A stretch of DNA of 64,000 nucleotides from Nitratireductor soli. Its GTDB lineage: Bacteria; Pseudomonadota; Alphaproteobacteria; Rhizobiales; Rhizobiaceae. Made by a program: the position numbers and the translations under genes. This document shows positions 48,722-57,377 of this stretch, piece after piece. Below the pieces are notes generated by a model that was not told where the DNA came from, searched no databases, and was given only the letters and a program-made list of their open reading frames with translations. Position 1 is the first letter of the stretch, and each line of letters starts with the position of its first letter. The stretch lies in contig NZ_LFVY01000004.1 of NCBI RefSeq assembly GCF_001050155.1, positions 124,001 through 188,000 of the forward strand, given 5' to 3'.

Positions 48722-49546
48722 ATGGCGACTATGAACGACCCGACGGACCCCGCATCTGACGACACCGCCCGCACCGCCGCGCGCGAACCGCTTGACCGGG
48801 AGCGCGAGCCGACCTTGTACGAATGGGCTGGCGGCTATCCGGCCCTGCTTGCCATGACGACCATCTTCTACACGCGCCACGTGCCGGATGACCCGCTGAT
48901 CGGCCCGCTCTTCGCCGATATGCTGCCCGACCATCCCGAGCGCGTCGCCGCCTGGCTCTCTGAGGTGTTCGGCGGGCCGAAGCTCTATTCGGAGCGCTAT
49001 GGCGGGTATCGGCGTATGGTCTCCCAGCATGTAGGCAAGAAGATCACGCCCGAGCAGCGCGCCCGCTGGGCGAGCCTGATGGCCGCGAGCGCCGACGAGG
49101 CGGGTCTGCCGACCGACCCGGAATTCCGCGCCGCCTTCGTCGCCTATATCGAATGGGGTTCGCGCATCGCCGTCGAGAACTCCCAGGTCGATGCCGTGCC
49201 GCCGCCGCACATGCCCGTGCCGCGCTGGTGGTGGGTGTGCGATGCGACGCCCGGCGCGCGCATCTCGGCGCTGCAGCAGGAGGAGGAGCGTTCGGTGCCG
49301 GCGCCCCCGCTGCCGGGCGAGGGGGAGGCCGTCGGCTTTGCCGAGCATATCCGGCCGCTGTTCCGTCAGGTCGACCGCAATTCGATGCGTTTCGCCTTCG
49401 ATCTCTGGTCGCGCGACGATGTCGAGAAGCACGGCACGGCGATCCTGCACAGGCTGCGCGCCGGCACTATGCCCTGCGACGGCGCCTGGCCGGCGGAACG
49501 GGTTGCGCTCTTTGCCCGCTGGCTGGAGGCGGGCGCGCCGGAATAG
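48722..49546 (+). CDS. Group II truncated haemoglobin fused to a cytochrome c-like (haem-less) domain
   Basis: Protein of 274 aa from ATG 48722; ATG 48731 or GTG 48686 are alternatives. Residues about 25-150 form a 2/2 globin of group II: LYEWAGGYPALLAMTTIFYTRHVPDDPLIGPLF in outline, and the proximal His in RRMVSQHVGKKITPEQRARW. A Trp-rich linker (PRWWWVCDA) follows. The C-terminal 65 residues (FAEHIRPLFRQVDRNSM, FDLWSRDDVEKHGTAILHRLRAG, MPCDGAWPAERVALFARWLEAG) have the helix pattern of a PSD1/cytochrome-c-type domain, but there is no CxxCH for haem attachment. Likely role: O2 or NO chemistry. The extra domain may contact a redox partner. The divergent HxlR gene probably regulates it. Confidence 0.82.
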   Translation: MATMNDPTDPASDDTARTAAREPLDREREPTLYEWAGGYPALLAMTTIFYTRHVPDDPLIGPLFADMLPDHPERVAAWLSEVFGGPKLYSERYGGYRRMVSQHVGKKITPEQRARWASLMAASADEAGLPTDPEFRAAFVAYIEWGSRIAVENSQVDAVPPPHMPVPRWWWVCDATPGARISALQQEEERSVPAPPLPGEGEAVGFAEHIRPLFRQVDRNSMRFAFDLWSRDDVEKHGTAILHRLRAGTMPCDGAWPAERVALFARWLEAGAPE

Positions 49547-49720
49547 AGAACAGACGTGACGAATTGCGGAGCCCTGATGCGGGCCTTGCCCAACCACGAG
49601 AGCCGGATGCCGGGCGAGAGGGTTTGGATGAAGCGCCCGGAAACCGTTTCTGCAGATACGGCGAAAAGTCTGTGAAATCAGCGCCTTGAGCGCATCTTCG
49701 GAATCGCTTTTCGAGGCCTG

Positions 49721-50830
49721 TCAGGCGGCATCGGCGTCGGCGCGATCGGGGAACAGGTTCCTCAATCCCTTGGCGGAAGCCTCGGCGATGCCGCGCTCGG
49801 TGATGAGACCGGTCACCAGCCGCGCCGGGGTCACGTCGAAGGCGGGATTGCCGGCGGGCGTCGCTTCGGGCGAGATGCGCACCTGGCGCACCTGGCCAGC
49901 CTCGTCCTTGCCCCACACCAGCGACACCTCGTCGCCCGAACGTTCCTCGATCGGAATTTCCTTCACCCCGTCGCGCACCGTCCAGTCGATGGTCGGCGAG
50001 GGGAGCGCGACGTAGAAGGGCACGCCATTGTCCTTCGCCGCCAGCGCCTTGAGATAGGTGCCGATCTTGTTGCACACGTCGCCATCGGCCGTCGTGCGGT
50101 CGGTGCCGACGATGACCATGTCGACCATGCCGTGCTGCATCAGGTGGCCGCCGGCATTGTCGACCACCAGCGTGTGCGGCACGCCATGGCCGGCCATCTC
50201 CCAGGAGGTCAGGTGGGCGCCCTGGTTGCGCGGCCGCGTTTCGTCCACATAGACGTGGACCGGGATGCCTGCCTCGACAGCCAGATAGATCGGCGAGGTG
50301 GCCGTGCCGTAGTCGACGGTGGCAAGCCACCCGGCATTGCAATGGGTGAGGATGCTGACCGGCTCGCCGGGCTTTTTCCGCGCGGCGATTTCGCGAATGA
50401 TTTCGAGCCCATGCCGGCCGATGTTGCGGTTGAGCTCGACATCCTCGTCGGCGATCTCGGCGGCGCGCGCATAGGCGGCCGCGGCGCGCTCCGCCTCCGG
50501 CAGCTTGCGCAGCATGGTGCGCATCGCGTCGAGCGCCCAGCGCAGGTTGATCGCCGTCGGGCGCGTCTCGTGCAGCGTCTCCCAGACATCGTCGAGCGCT
50601 GCATCGGAGGGGGCCTCGCCCATGCGGATCGCCACGCCATAGGCGGCGGTGACGCCGATCAGCGGCGCGCCGCGCACCCACATGTCGCGGATGGCGGTGG
50701 CGATGCCGTCGACCGTGCCAACGGTCTCGATGCGCAGTTCATGCGGCAGCCAGCGTTGGTCGATCAGGTCGACGGACCGTCCATCCTCGTTCAGCCAGAT
50801 GGTGCGATAGTGCTTGTCGGCGACCTTCAT
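49721..50830 (-). CDS. mtnA: S-methyl-5-thioribose-1-phosphate isomerase
   Basis: Protein of 369 aa, eIF2B-alpha-like isomerase. [13 protein letters not shown] begins at 53, the catalytic cysteine is C164 in THCNAGWLA, the catalytic aspartate D244 in [18 protein letters not shown], and [20 protein letters not shown] closes the family pattern. Reaction: 5-methylthioribose-1-phosphate to 5-methylthioribulose-1-phosphate. The enzyme also accepts 5-deoxyribose-1-phosphate in characterised systems. Its ATG overlaps the kinase stop by 4 bp. No mtnB, mtnC or mtnD of the Met salvage route is in this window; the aldolase fusion at 57378 offers another exit. Confidence 0.92.
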   Translation of the reverse strand: MKVADKHYRTIWLNEDGRSVDLIDQRWLPHELRIETVGTVDGIATAIRDMWVRGAPLIGVTAAYGVAIRMGEAPSDAALDDVWETLHETRPTAINLRWALDAMRTMLRKLPEAERAAAAYARAAEIADEDVELNRNIGRHGLEIIREIAARKKPGEPVSILTHCNAGWLATVDYGTATSPIYLAVEAGIPVHVYVDETRPRNQGAHLTSWEMAGHGVPHTLVVDNAGGHLMQHGMVDMVIVGTDRTTADGDVCNKIGTYLKALAAKDNGVPFYVALPSPTIDWTVRDGVKEIPIEERSGDEVSLVWGKDEAGQVRQVRISPEATPAGNPAFDVTPARLVTGLITERGIAEASAKGLRNLFPDRADADAA

Positions 50831-52092
50831 TTCAGTTTCCCCTGGTCCAGTGCTTCAGCCAGCGCGTCCAGTTCGGCCAGCGATTGTATGGTGTTGCGGT
50901 TGACGGTGACGTGGCGGCCGAACTTCAGCGCCGCCGCCTCGCAGGAGGCGCGCAGCGCCTCGTCCTCGATCTCCTCGAAATCCGCATTGTGCGCGAGGCC
51001 GAGGATGCGCCGGTGCATCTCGATGCCGGCAAAGCCCAGCATGTCCGTCCACAGATCGTGGATCACATGGTTGAGCGCCTGTTCGGCAGCCAATCCGTCA
51101 CCCTGGTCTTCATATAGGGCGGCTTGATGGAGAATCCCGCTGCGTTCGGTGCGCCAGAGACGGGCGAATTCCTCCCGGAAGACAGTCCAGGTCTCGTCGA
51201 CGACGCCGAGCAGATAGACCCGCATCGGGTCGCGGCTGCCGCCGCCCTCGTGACCACGCTGCGAAAAGTAGGCCATCCAGTAATTGGCGAGCAGCATGCC
51301 GACATCGAAGGCCATCGGGCCATAGAAGGCGAATTCCGGGTCGATCACCCTGGTTTCGTCGTCCGTCACCATGACGGAACCCGAATGCAGATCGCCATGC
51401 ACCATGGTCTCGGCCCTGGTGGCGAAGATGTGCTTCATGCGCTGGGCGGCGACCTTGAGGTCGCGGTCGGCACGCAACTCCTTCACCAATGCATCCAGGC
51501 CCGGCGTGTGCCGGTTCATCGGCGCTTCGAAATAGGGATCGGAAAAGACGAGGTTTTCCGTGATGTCGCACAGTTCCACATTGTCGGCGAACAGCGCCAG
51601 GTCCGCCTTGCGCTCGGACGCCTTCATCGAGAGGTCGGAGCCGCGGAACAGCGTGTGCGCCATGAACAGGCCGAGGTCCCGGCCGATCTTCGGCAACTGC
51701 CGGCCCTCGATCAGCGCGCGCCTGAGGATGACGTGCAGCGATAGATACTCCATCACGATCAGCGCCTGCGCCTCGTCGAAATAATGGAGCGCGGGGACCG
51801 TGCCCGGTGCGCGGTGCTGTTGCCGGGTCAGCGCGTGATATTCGAAGAAGGAGCGTTTCAGGGGCAGGGGCCAGCTGTCGCCGACGAGGCGCACATAGGG
51901 CAGCGCCTGCTTGACGATGACGGTTTCCGTCGCGCCCTCGACGATGAAGACGAGGTTGAGGTTGCCGTCGCCGACTTCCCGGACTTTCCAGCCGTCCGGC
52001 GCACCGCCGACGCGCGCGGCGATTTCGTCGATCGCACCGAGCCTGGCCGGCAGCGTCTCCACCGTCAATGCCTCGAAGGCGTTGTCTTTCAT
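50827..52092 (-). CDS. mtnK: S-methyl-5-thioribose kinase
   Basis: Protein of 421 aa from the ATG at 52092, with GGAGGAG seven bases upstream (the frame opens at 52110). Choline-kinase-like fold: [14 protein letters not shown] (nucleotide loop), [12 protein letters not shown] with the ATP-binding lysine near 61, the Brenner-type catalytic segment [17 protein letters not shown], and [17 protein letters not shown] for metal binding. Reaction: phosphorylation of 5-methylthioribose at C1 with ATP. It is the first gene of the mtnKA operon and diverges from the ribose-type importer, which likely supplies its substrate. It could also serve 5-deoxyribose. Confidence 0.92.
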   Translation of the reverse strand: MKDNAFEALTVETLPARLGAIDEIAARVGGAPDGWKVREVGDGNLNLVFIVEGATETVIVKQALPYVRLVGDSWPLPLKRSFFEYHALTRQQHRAPGTVPALHYFDEAQALIVMEYLSLHVILRRALIEGRQLPKIGRDLGLFMAHTLFRGSDLSMKASERKADLALFADNVELCDITENLVFSDPYFEAPMNRHTPGLDALVKELRADRDLKVAAQRMKHIFATRAETMVHGDLHSGSVMVTDDETRVIDPEFAFYGPMAFDVGMLLANYWMAYFSQRGHEGGGSRDPMRVYLLGVVDETWTVFREEFARLWRTERSGILHQAALYEDQGDGLAAEQALNHVIHDLWTDMLGFAGIEMHRRILGLAHNADFEEIEDEALRASCEAAALKFGRHVTVNRNTIQSLAELDALAEALDQGKLK

Positions 52093-52136
52093 GCTTCCTG
52101 TCTCCTCCATGCGCGCCGGACGCGTGACGCTCGCCT

Positions 52137-52240
52137 CTCACCCGCCTGCCGGCACCTTCTCCCCGCGCGCGGGGAGAAGGAGGATAATCGCAACGTGGGC
52201 ACCTCCCTCTCCCCGCGAGCGGGGAGAGGGTAAGGGTGAG
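52137..52240. repeat. Rhizobial-type intergenic palindromic repeat
   Basis: A 104-bp element bounded by the inverted pair CTCACCC (52137-52143) and GGGTGAG (52234-52240). Inside are two further hairpins: a perfect 26-bp palindrome at 52155-52180 (CCTTCTCCCC GCGCGC centre) and a 12-bp-arm hairpin at 52205-52230 (CCCTCTCCCCGC arms, loop GA). Similar G/C-rich multi-hairpin repeats are dispersed in Hyphomicrobiales genomes (RIME-type). It sits between mtnK and the divergent importer. Confidence 0.75.
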
Positions 52241-52284
52241 GGGCGGGCGCCGCCATAGTCACCACGCTATCAATGCTCTGTCAT

Positions 52285-52303
52285 TTGTCAATCATGTTGA
52301 CAA
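52285..52303. promoter_or_regulatory. Inverted-repeat operator candidate upstream of ribose-type importer
   Basis: TTGTCAA (52285-52291), a 5-base spacer TCATG, then TTGACAA (52297-52303): a perfect 7-bp inverted repeat. It lies about 40 bp before the importer ATPase start and on the mtnK side of the same divergent gap. The half-site is shared with 39744-39756 and 60481-60494. Probable binding site for the SorC-type regulator encoded at 59489-60448. Confidence 0.55.
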
Positions 52304-52341
52304 TTGCTTGTTTGCTGGTAGCGTCGGAATGGGAGGAGAGC

Positions 52342-53859
52342 ATGGGCGAAGACGCCATTTTTCGCATTGCCGGGTTGACCAAGGCATTCGGCCCCAACGC
52401 CGTGTTGCGCGGGGTGGGGCTCGACCTGCACGCCGGTGAGGTCACCGTTTTGATGGGCGCCAATGGCGCCGGCAAGTCGACGCTCGTCAAGATCATGAGC
52501 GGCGTTCATCGCGCCGACCGTGGCGTGATGATGATGGGCGACAAGCCGTTCTCTCCCATTTCTCCCGCCGAGGCGATGCGCGCCGGCGTGGTGACGGTGC
52601 ACCAGAACATCAATGACGGCGTGGTCGGCGCGCTCGACGTCGCCACCAACCTCGTGCTCGACCGGCTGAACGGCGCTGGTCGCGGACTGTTCTTCAACCC
52701 GCGCCGCATCAGGCGTGAAGCGCGCGACGTCGCCGACCGGATGGGGCTCGGCATCGATCTCGCCGCAGAGGTGACGGATCTCTCGCTGGCCGACCGGCAG
52801 ATGGTCGCCATCGCCCGCGCCATGGCGCATGAGCCGCAGGTGATGATTCTCGACGAACCGACCTCGTCGCTGTCGAGCAACGAGGCGGAACGGCTGTTCG
52901 CCCTGATCGACCGGTTGCGCGCGCGCGGCGTCGCGATCCTCTACATCTCGCACCGCATGTCGGACATTCGCCGCCTGGCCGACCGCATCGTCAGCCTGCG
53001 CGACGGGGCGATTGCCGGCCGGTTCGAGGACAAGCCGCTCGACTATGAGGGCGCGGTGAACGCCATGCTCGGCCAGAATCTCGGCCTGCACGGCATCGAC
53101 GCCCGCGATGCCGCCGAGCCGGTCTTCTCGGCCAGCCGATTGACCATCGCGCCCGGCGCCAAACCACTGTCCATGGCATTGGGCGCCGGCGAGGTGGTGG
53201 CGATCACGGGTCTGGTCGGCGTCGGCAAGACCCGGCTTGCCGAAATCTTGTTCGGCATCCATCGGCCGTTTTCGGGGACCATGCGGCTGGATGGCCGGCC
53301 CCATGCGCCGCGCAATGCGGCGGACGCCATTCGCAACGGGGTCTTCCTGGTCGCCAAGGATCGCGCCTCGACCGGCATCGTGCCGGATTTCAACATCTAC
53401 GAGAACATGAGCCTGCCGTTCCTGCCACGCTTCTCGCGCCTGAGCGTTGCGCGCCGCCGCGCCGAGCGGCAGACGGCCCGCACGCAGATCGCCGACCTGA
53501 AAATCGTCTGCCGCACCGAGCGCGACGATCTGGCGACCCTGTCGGGCGGCAACCAGCAGAAGGTGACGGTGGCGCGCTGGCTGACCCAGCCTTCGCGGCT
53601 GCTCATCCTCGACGAGCCTTTCCAGGGCGTCGATATCGCCGCCCGCCACGACATCGCCGCCAAGCTGCGCGAGAGTGCCGGCAGGCGGGCGACCCTTCTT
53701 TTCCTGACCGAACTGGATGAGGCGCTGGAAACGGCGGACCGCATTCTGGTCATGTCGGAGAACACCATCGTCGGCGAGCATCGCAACGCCGATGTGGATA
53801 TGGACAAGCTGCTGGCCGAGGTCGCCGGAAAGCAACACGAAACCGCAGGGAGCGTTTAG
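52342..53859 (+). CDS. Ribose-type (CUT2) ABC importer, duplicated ATPase
   Basis: Protein of 505 aa from the ATG at 52342, preceded by GGGAGGAGAG. Domain 1: Walker A GANGAGKSTL, LSLADRQMVAIARAM signature region, Walker B MILDEPTSSLSSNE. Domain 2: degenerate P-loop GLVGVGKTRL, LSGGNQQKVTVARWL, LLILDEPFQGVD. This is the RbsA/XylG arrangement for pentoses and related sugars. Followed 3 bp later by the permease and then the binding protein. With mtnK and mtnA divergent and an aldolase nearby, the likely cargo is 5-methylthioribose, 5-deoxyribose or a similar modified ribose. Confidence 0.9.
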   Translation: MGEDAIFRIAGLTKAFGPNAVLRGVGLDLHAGEVTVLMGANGAGKSTLVKIMSGVHRADRGVMMMGDKPFSPISPAEAMRAGVVTVHQNINDGVVGALDVATNLVLDRLNGAGRGLFFNPRRIRREARDVADRMGLGIDLAAEVTDLSLADRQMVAIARAMAHEPQVMILDEPTSSLSSNEAERLFALIDRLRARGVAILYISHRMSDIRRLADRIVSLRDGAIAGRFEDKPLDYEGAVNAMLGQNLGLHGIDARDAAEPVFSASRLTIAPGAKPLSMALGAGEVVAITGLVGVGKTRLAEILFGIHRPFSGTMRLDGRPHAPRNAADAIRNGVFLVAKDRASTGIVPDFNIYENMSLPFLPRFSRLSVARRRAERQTARTQIADLKIVCRTERDDLATLSGGNQQKVTVARWLTQPSRLLILDEPFQGVDIAARHDIAAKLRESAGRRATLLFLTELDEALETADRILVMSENTIVGEHRNADVDMDKLLAEVAGKQHETAGSV

Positions 53860-53862
53860 AGA

Positions 53863-54918
53863 ATGGACAGCCGGACGGCGGAGAAAACACCGGTCGAAAC
53901 GCCTCAGCCGCCGGCAGCGCGCCTTTCGGCGCGCGAACTGGCGATCCGCTACGGCTTCCTGGCGCTGCTCGTCGGCCTGATCGTCTTTTTCTCGCTCGCC
54001 ACGCGCGGCTTCACCTCGCCGCAAGCCGCTGTCTTCATCCTCCAGTCCGTGTCCATCACCGGCATCCTGGCGCTGGGCGTCACCGCCACGCTGGTGGTCG
54101 GCGGCTTCGACCTCTCCATCGGCTCGATCGCCACCAGTTCGATGATGGCGGCGGCCTATGTGATGGTGGTGCTGGAGCAGAACGCGCTGGTCGCCGTGAT
54201 CGCCTGCCTGGCCATCGGCGCGCTGGTCGGCCTGATCAACGGGCTGATCATCTGCTATATGCGGGTGCCTGACCTGCTGGCCACGCTCGGCATGATGTTC
54301 CTTCTGATCGGCCTGCAGCGCATCCCGACCGAAGGACGCTCCATCGCCACCGGCATGACCCTGCCGGACGGCTCGACAGCCGAAGGCACGTTCAGCCCGG
54401 CCTTCCTGGCGCTCGGGCGGCACCGGTTCGACCTGTTCATAGACAATCTGGTGCCGGCCTCCGTGGTGGTGCTGATCGTGCTGGCCATCGTCATCTGGTT
54501 CTTCCTCGAATACACGCGCTTCGGCCGCATGATGTATGCGGTCGGCTCCAATGAGCGGGCGGCCGAGTTCGCCGGCGCGCCGGTCAAGGCCTACCGCATC
54601 TGGGCCTATGTGATCTCGGGTGTCTTCGCCTCCATCGGCGGCATTCTGTTGGCCGCGCGGCTCGGCCGTGGCGACATCGCCTCCGGCAACAATCTGCTGC
54701 TCGATGCGGTCGCCGCCGCGCTGATCGGCTTCGCGGTTCTGGGCGCGGCCAAGCCGAACGCTTTCGGCACGGCGATCGGCGCGCTGTTCGTCGGCGTGCT
54801 GCTGCAGGGGCTGACCATGATGAACGTGCCTTATTACACGCAGGATTTCGTCAAGGGCGCGGTGCTCGTCATCGCCTTGATCTTCACCTTTGCGCTTCTG
54901 GGGAGGAAAGCCCGCTAG
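53863..54918 (+). CDS. Ribose-type (CUT2) ABC importer, permease
   Basis: Protein of 351 aa with a polar N-terminal 25 residues and about eight to ten helices. RbsC-like pattern: GILALGVTATLVVGGFDLSIGS near 63-84, GLINGLIICYMRVPDLLATLGMM, YAVGSNERAAEFAGAPVKAYRIWAYVISGVFA (coupling loop) and LGRGDIASGNNLLLDAVAAALIG. An insertion of about 30 residues around 140-175 (RSIATGMTLPDGSTAEGTF) replaces the short loop of RbsC and is seen in several CUT2 permeases. Forms the homodimeric channel with the ATPase encoded just before it. Confidence 0.9.
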   Translation: MDSRTAEKTPVETPQPPAARLSARELAIRYGFLALLVGLIVFFSLATRGFTSPQAAVFILQSVSITGILALGVTATLVVGGFDLSIGSIATSSMMAAAYVMVVLEQNALVAVIACLAIGALVGLINGLIICYMRVPDLLATLGMMFLLIGLQRIPTEGRSIATGMTLPDGSTAEGTFSPAFLALGRHRFDLFIDNLVPASVVVLIVLAIVIWFFLEYTRFGRMMYAVGSNERAAEFAGAPVKAYRIWAYVISGVFASIGGILLAARLGRGDIASGNNLLLDAVAAALIGFAVLGAAKPNAFGTAIGALFVGVLLQGLTMMNVPYYTQDFVKGAVLVIALIFTFALLGRKAR

Positions 54919-54963
54919 CGCCCGCATCGATTGAAAACGAGTAGAAACAGTATGGAGGAAAGC

Positions 54964-56019
54964 ATGCAAATTTCACGCAGACTGTTGGGCAAGATGGCGG
55001 CGGCACTGGCCGGAGCCACGATGTTGCTACCCGCGGCCGCGGTGGCGCAGGACAAGCCGGCCCCGTTCGACAATCCGGGCGACGTCGAGATCGCGCTGGT
55101 GCGCTATCTCTCGACGGGCGATTTCTTCCAGGCTTATCTGTCGGGCGTCGAGGCGCAGGCCAAGGCTCTGGGCGTCAATCTGCGCGTGCTCGACAGCCGC
55201 CAGGACGCTGCCCTTCAGGCCGACATGGTCGACCAGGCGATCGCGCTCGGCGTCGATGGCATCATCATCCAGCATGGCCTGACCGAATCGATGAAGGAAG
55301 CAGCCCAGCGGGCCGTCGACGCCGGTATCAAGGTCGTCGCCTTCGACGTGAATGTGGAAAACGACGCCATCCCGCAGGTCGAGCAGTCCGACCGCGATCT
55401 GGCGCGCCTGGCGCTGGAGCAGGCCATTGCCGACAATGGCGAGAGCTGGAAGGCCGGCTATGTCTATGTGGCCGGCATCGCCCCGCTCGACCGCCGCGAC
55501 GAGACCTGGCGCGAATTCAAGGAAAAGTATTCGGGCATCGAGGAAGTGGCGATGTTCGGCACGCTCGACAACCCGATCGCCAATTCCGTCGCCAACCAGG
55601 CACGTTCGGTGGTCACCGCGAATCCGGACATCCAGGTCATGTTCGCGCCCTATGACGAGTTCGCCAAGGGTGTGAAGATCGCCGTCGACGAGGCCGGCAT
55701 GTCCGACAGCATCAAGATCTACTCGGCCGACGTCTCGACCGCCGACATTTCGGCCATGCGCGAGCCGGGCAGCGCCTGGGCGGCGACCGCCGCGACCAAT
55801 CCCGCCGTTGTCGGCGAGGTTTCCGTGCGCGCGCTCGCCATGCTTTTGGCCGGCGAGGAGCCGGGCAAGAGCGTCATCGTTCCGCCGACGCTGATCACCC
55901 AGAAGGCGCTCAACGACGGCGACATCAAGAACATGGATGAACTGGCGCAGAAATTGCCGCAGTTCGCCCACGCCGATGTGGCGGTGCCGGCATGGATGCC
56001 CCTGCCGCCGCGCGACTGA
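54964..56019 (+). CDS. Ribose-type ABC importer, periplasmic binding protein
   Basis: Protein of 351 aa from the ATG at 54964, with GGAGGAAAG just upstream; the frame opens at 54931. Signal peptide MQISRRLLGKMAAALAGATM to AVAQ. Peripla_BP_4 type I binding fold: LVRYLSTGDFFQAYLSGVEAQAKAL, LQADMVDQAIALGVDGIIIQHG, KVVAFDVNVEN, VAGIAPLDRRDETWREF and VMFAPYDEFAKGVKIAVDEAG. Ligand contacts usually include an aromatic from FFQ and Asp/Arg residues present here, but specificity cannot be read. Last gene of the importer operon; a hairpin follows. Confidence 0.9.
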   Translation: MQISRRLLGKMAAALAGATMLLPAAAVAQDKPAPFDNPGDVEIALVRYLSTGDFFQAYLSGVEAQAKALGVNLRVLDSRQDAALQADMVDQAIALGVDGIIIQHGLTESMKEAAQRAVDAGIKVVAFDVNVENDAIPQVEQSDRDLARLALEQAIADNGESWKAGYVYVAGIAPLDRRDETWREFKEKYSGIEEVAMFGTLDNPIANSVANQARSVVTANPDIQVMFAPYDEFAKGVKIAVDEAGMSDSIKIYSADVSTADISAMREPGSAWAATAATNPAVVGEVSVRALAMLLAGEEPGKSVIVPPTLITQKALNDGDIKNMDELAQKLPQFAHADVAVPAWMPLPPRD

Positions 56020-56048
56020 GGCGCGAGCGGTAAACCAGATAAGGTAGA

Positions 56049-56071
56049 GGGCGGCTCCCGGGCCGCCCTTT
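56049..56071 (+). terminator. Rho-independent terminator after the ribose-type importer
   Basis: GGGCGGC (56049-56055), loop TCCCGG, GCCGCCC (56062-56068), then TTT. Seven perfect G/C pairs directly after the binding-protein gene. It separates this operon from the convergent S66 peptidase gene. Confidence 0.75.
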
Positions 56072-56101
56072 GGCATTACGGGTCTGTTTTCTTCCTTGGT
56101 G

Positions 56102-57139
56102 TTACTTCTGAAACGCTGTCCACTCGACGACCGGTGGCTGCGTCATCGTGCAGTAATCACTTTCGGCGGTGCAACCAACCGCGGCCGTCTGGCCAAGCAG
56201 AAGCGGCCGATTGTGACGCCCATGGCCAACGCTTGGGAAGTAAAAGACCGGGCGGCCGAACCGTTCGGCAAAGCGGCGTATGACGCTCTTGTAGAGGAGC
56301 CGCTCGGCATCTGACGCGTCAAGCGGGAAAAACTGCCCGAAGATGATGCCGTTGACCTGCAAGTCCTTTTTGAACAGGAGCTGCTGCAAGGCGCGGTCGA
56401 GCTGGCGTGGACTGACATTGACGTCTTCGAGAAAGAGAAGTTTCTCGGCATAGTCAGGCTCCCAGGGCGTTGAGATGGCGGCCATCAAGAGTGTCATGTT
56501 GCCGCCACGCAACTCACCGGTGACACCATCGCGAGCGGCCTGGTTCAGCGGCTGGAAGCTGGTGTACGCGAGGCCCTGCTTGGCGATATCCGGGATCCAT
56601 GGAAGCGGCTCCAGGTCGTTGATGGTGCTCGAGCTTATGCCAAGCGCTGCCATCTGCTGATTTAGCGCGGCAAGGACGCCGTGGATGGAAGGCCATCCGA
56701 GTTGCTCGTTCAGCCATGAGTGGATCGCTGTGACGTCGCTGTATCCGATGATGTACTTGTGCCGCGCATTGGCCAGATCGGGCTTCCGCTGATCGAGATA
56801 TGGCATCAGGTTCATCGCGCCGCCACCGCCGCGCATGAACCAGATGATGTCGACTGAGTCGTCCAGCAAGGCATCAAGCAGCTGACGCGCCCGCTCGCGG
56901 TCCGTATTGACATAGCCGAAATCAGATATGATCTGCTGGAAATACCGATCGATAACTTCGTATCCGGCGTCTTCCAGCATCGACTTCATCGGCGCGATCA
57001 TGGTCTCGTCGATGGCACTGGACGAGGACATCAGCGCGACCGTGGGGCGCGATTTCTCGGTGTCCGCCTCGGCTGGTGAAGACCACAGTGGCGTGCAGCT
57101 TAGGAAAAATAGAAAAAGTATAAAACGGTAAAAACCCAA
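56102..57139 (-). CDS. Secreted LD-carboxypeptidase-like S66 peptidase
   Basis: Protein of 345 aa starting at TTG 57139 (GGAG about nine bases upstream); the next Met is 46 residues in, and only the TTG start gives the signal peptide FILFLFFLSCTPLWSSPAEA. S66 catalytic elements: IIGYSDVTAIHSWL with nucleophile S134, LFLEDVNV with E238 and PSVGHG with H306. Family role: cleaves L,D-peptide bonds in recycled murein tripeptides (LdcA) or microcin/peptide conjugates (MccF-like). LdcA-type enzymes are usually cytoplasmic, so an exported copy is unusual. Codon use is more A/T-rich than its neighbours and the gap upstream is very A/T-rich, which hints at horizontal acquisition. Confidence 0.82.
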   Translation of the reverse strand: MGFYRFILFLFFLSCTPLWSSPAEADTEKSRPTVALMSSSSAIDETMIAPMKSMLEDAGYEVIDRYFQQIISDFGYVNTDRERARQLLDALLDDSVDIIWFMRGGGGAMNLMPYLDQRKPDLANARHKYIIGYSDVTAIHSWLNEQLGWPSIHGVLAALNQQMAALGISSSTINDLEPLPWIPDIAKQGLAYTSFQPLNQAARDGVTGELRGGNMTLLMAAISTPWEPDYAEKLLFLEDVNVSPRQLDRALQQLLFKKDLQVNGIIFGQFFPLDASDAERLLYKSVIRRFAERFGRPVFYFPSVGHGRHNRPLLLGQTAAVGCTAESDYCTMTQPPVVEWTAFQK

Positions 57140-57377
57140 GTTACTCGACTCCTGAAAAAGTACTAATATATGTAAAGATAATATTTATATAAGGAAATAT
57201 AATATTAATATTGGTATTATTATAATATATAATGCTTCTGGAAATTCCAGTCTCTTTCAAAAGATTCGTTGTTTGGAGCGGAGCAGACAAAAATGGCGGC
57301 ATTGAGCCGCCAGATTTTCTGGTTGTGAGCATCCGCCCTCTCGCTCGCATGGAACGGAAGCCGGAGGGCGGACTTGG

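Noticed and set aside
50827-52341. A SAM or other riboswitch ahead of mtnK or the importer
   Set aside because: I looked for it because Met-salvage genes often have one, but found only the palindromic repeat and the TTGTCAA inverted repeat; no SAM-type core was recognised by eye.
52288-54969. An 893-codon minus-strand open frame opposite the ribose-type importer
   Set aside because: Same artefact of codon bias; the plus strand carries intact ABC domains with binding sites.
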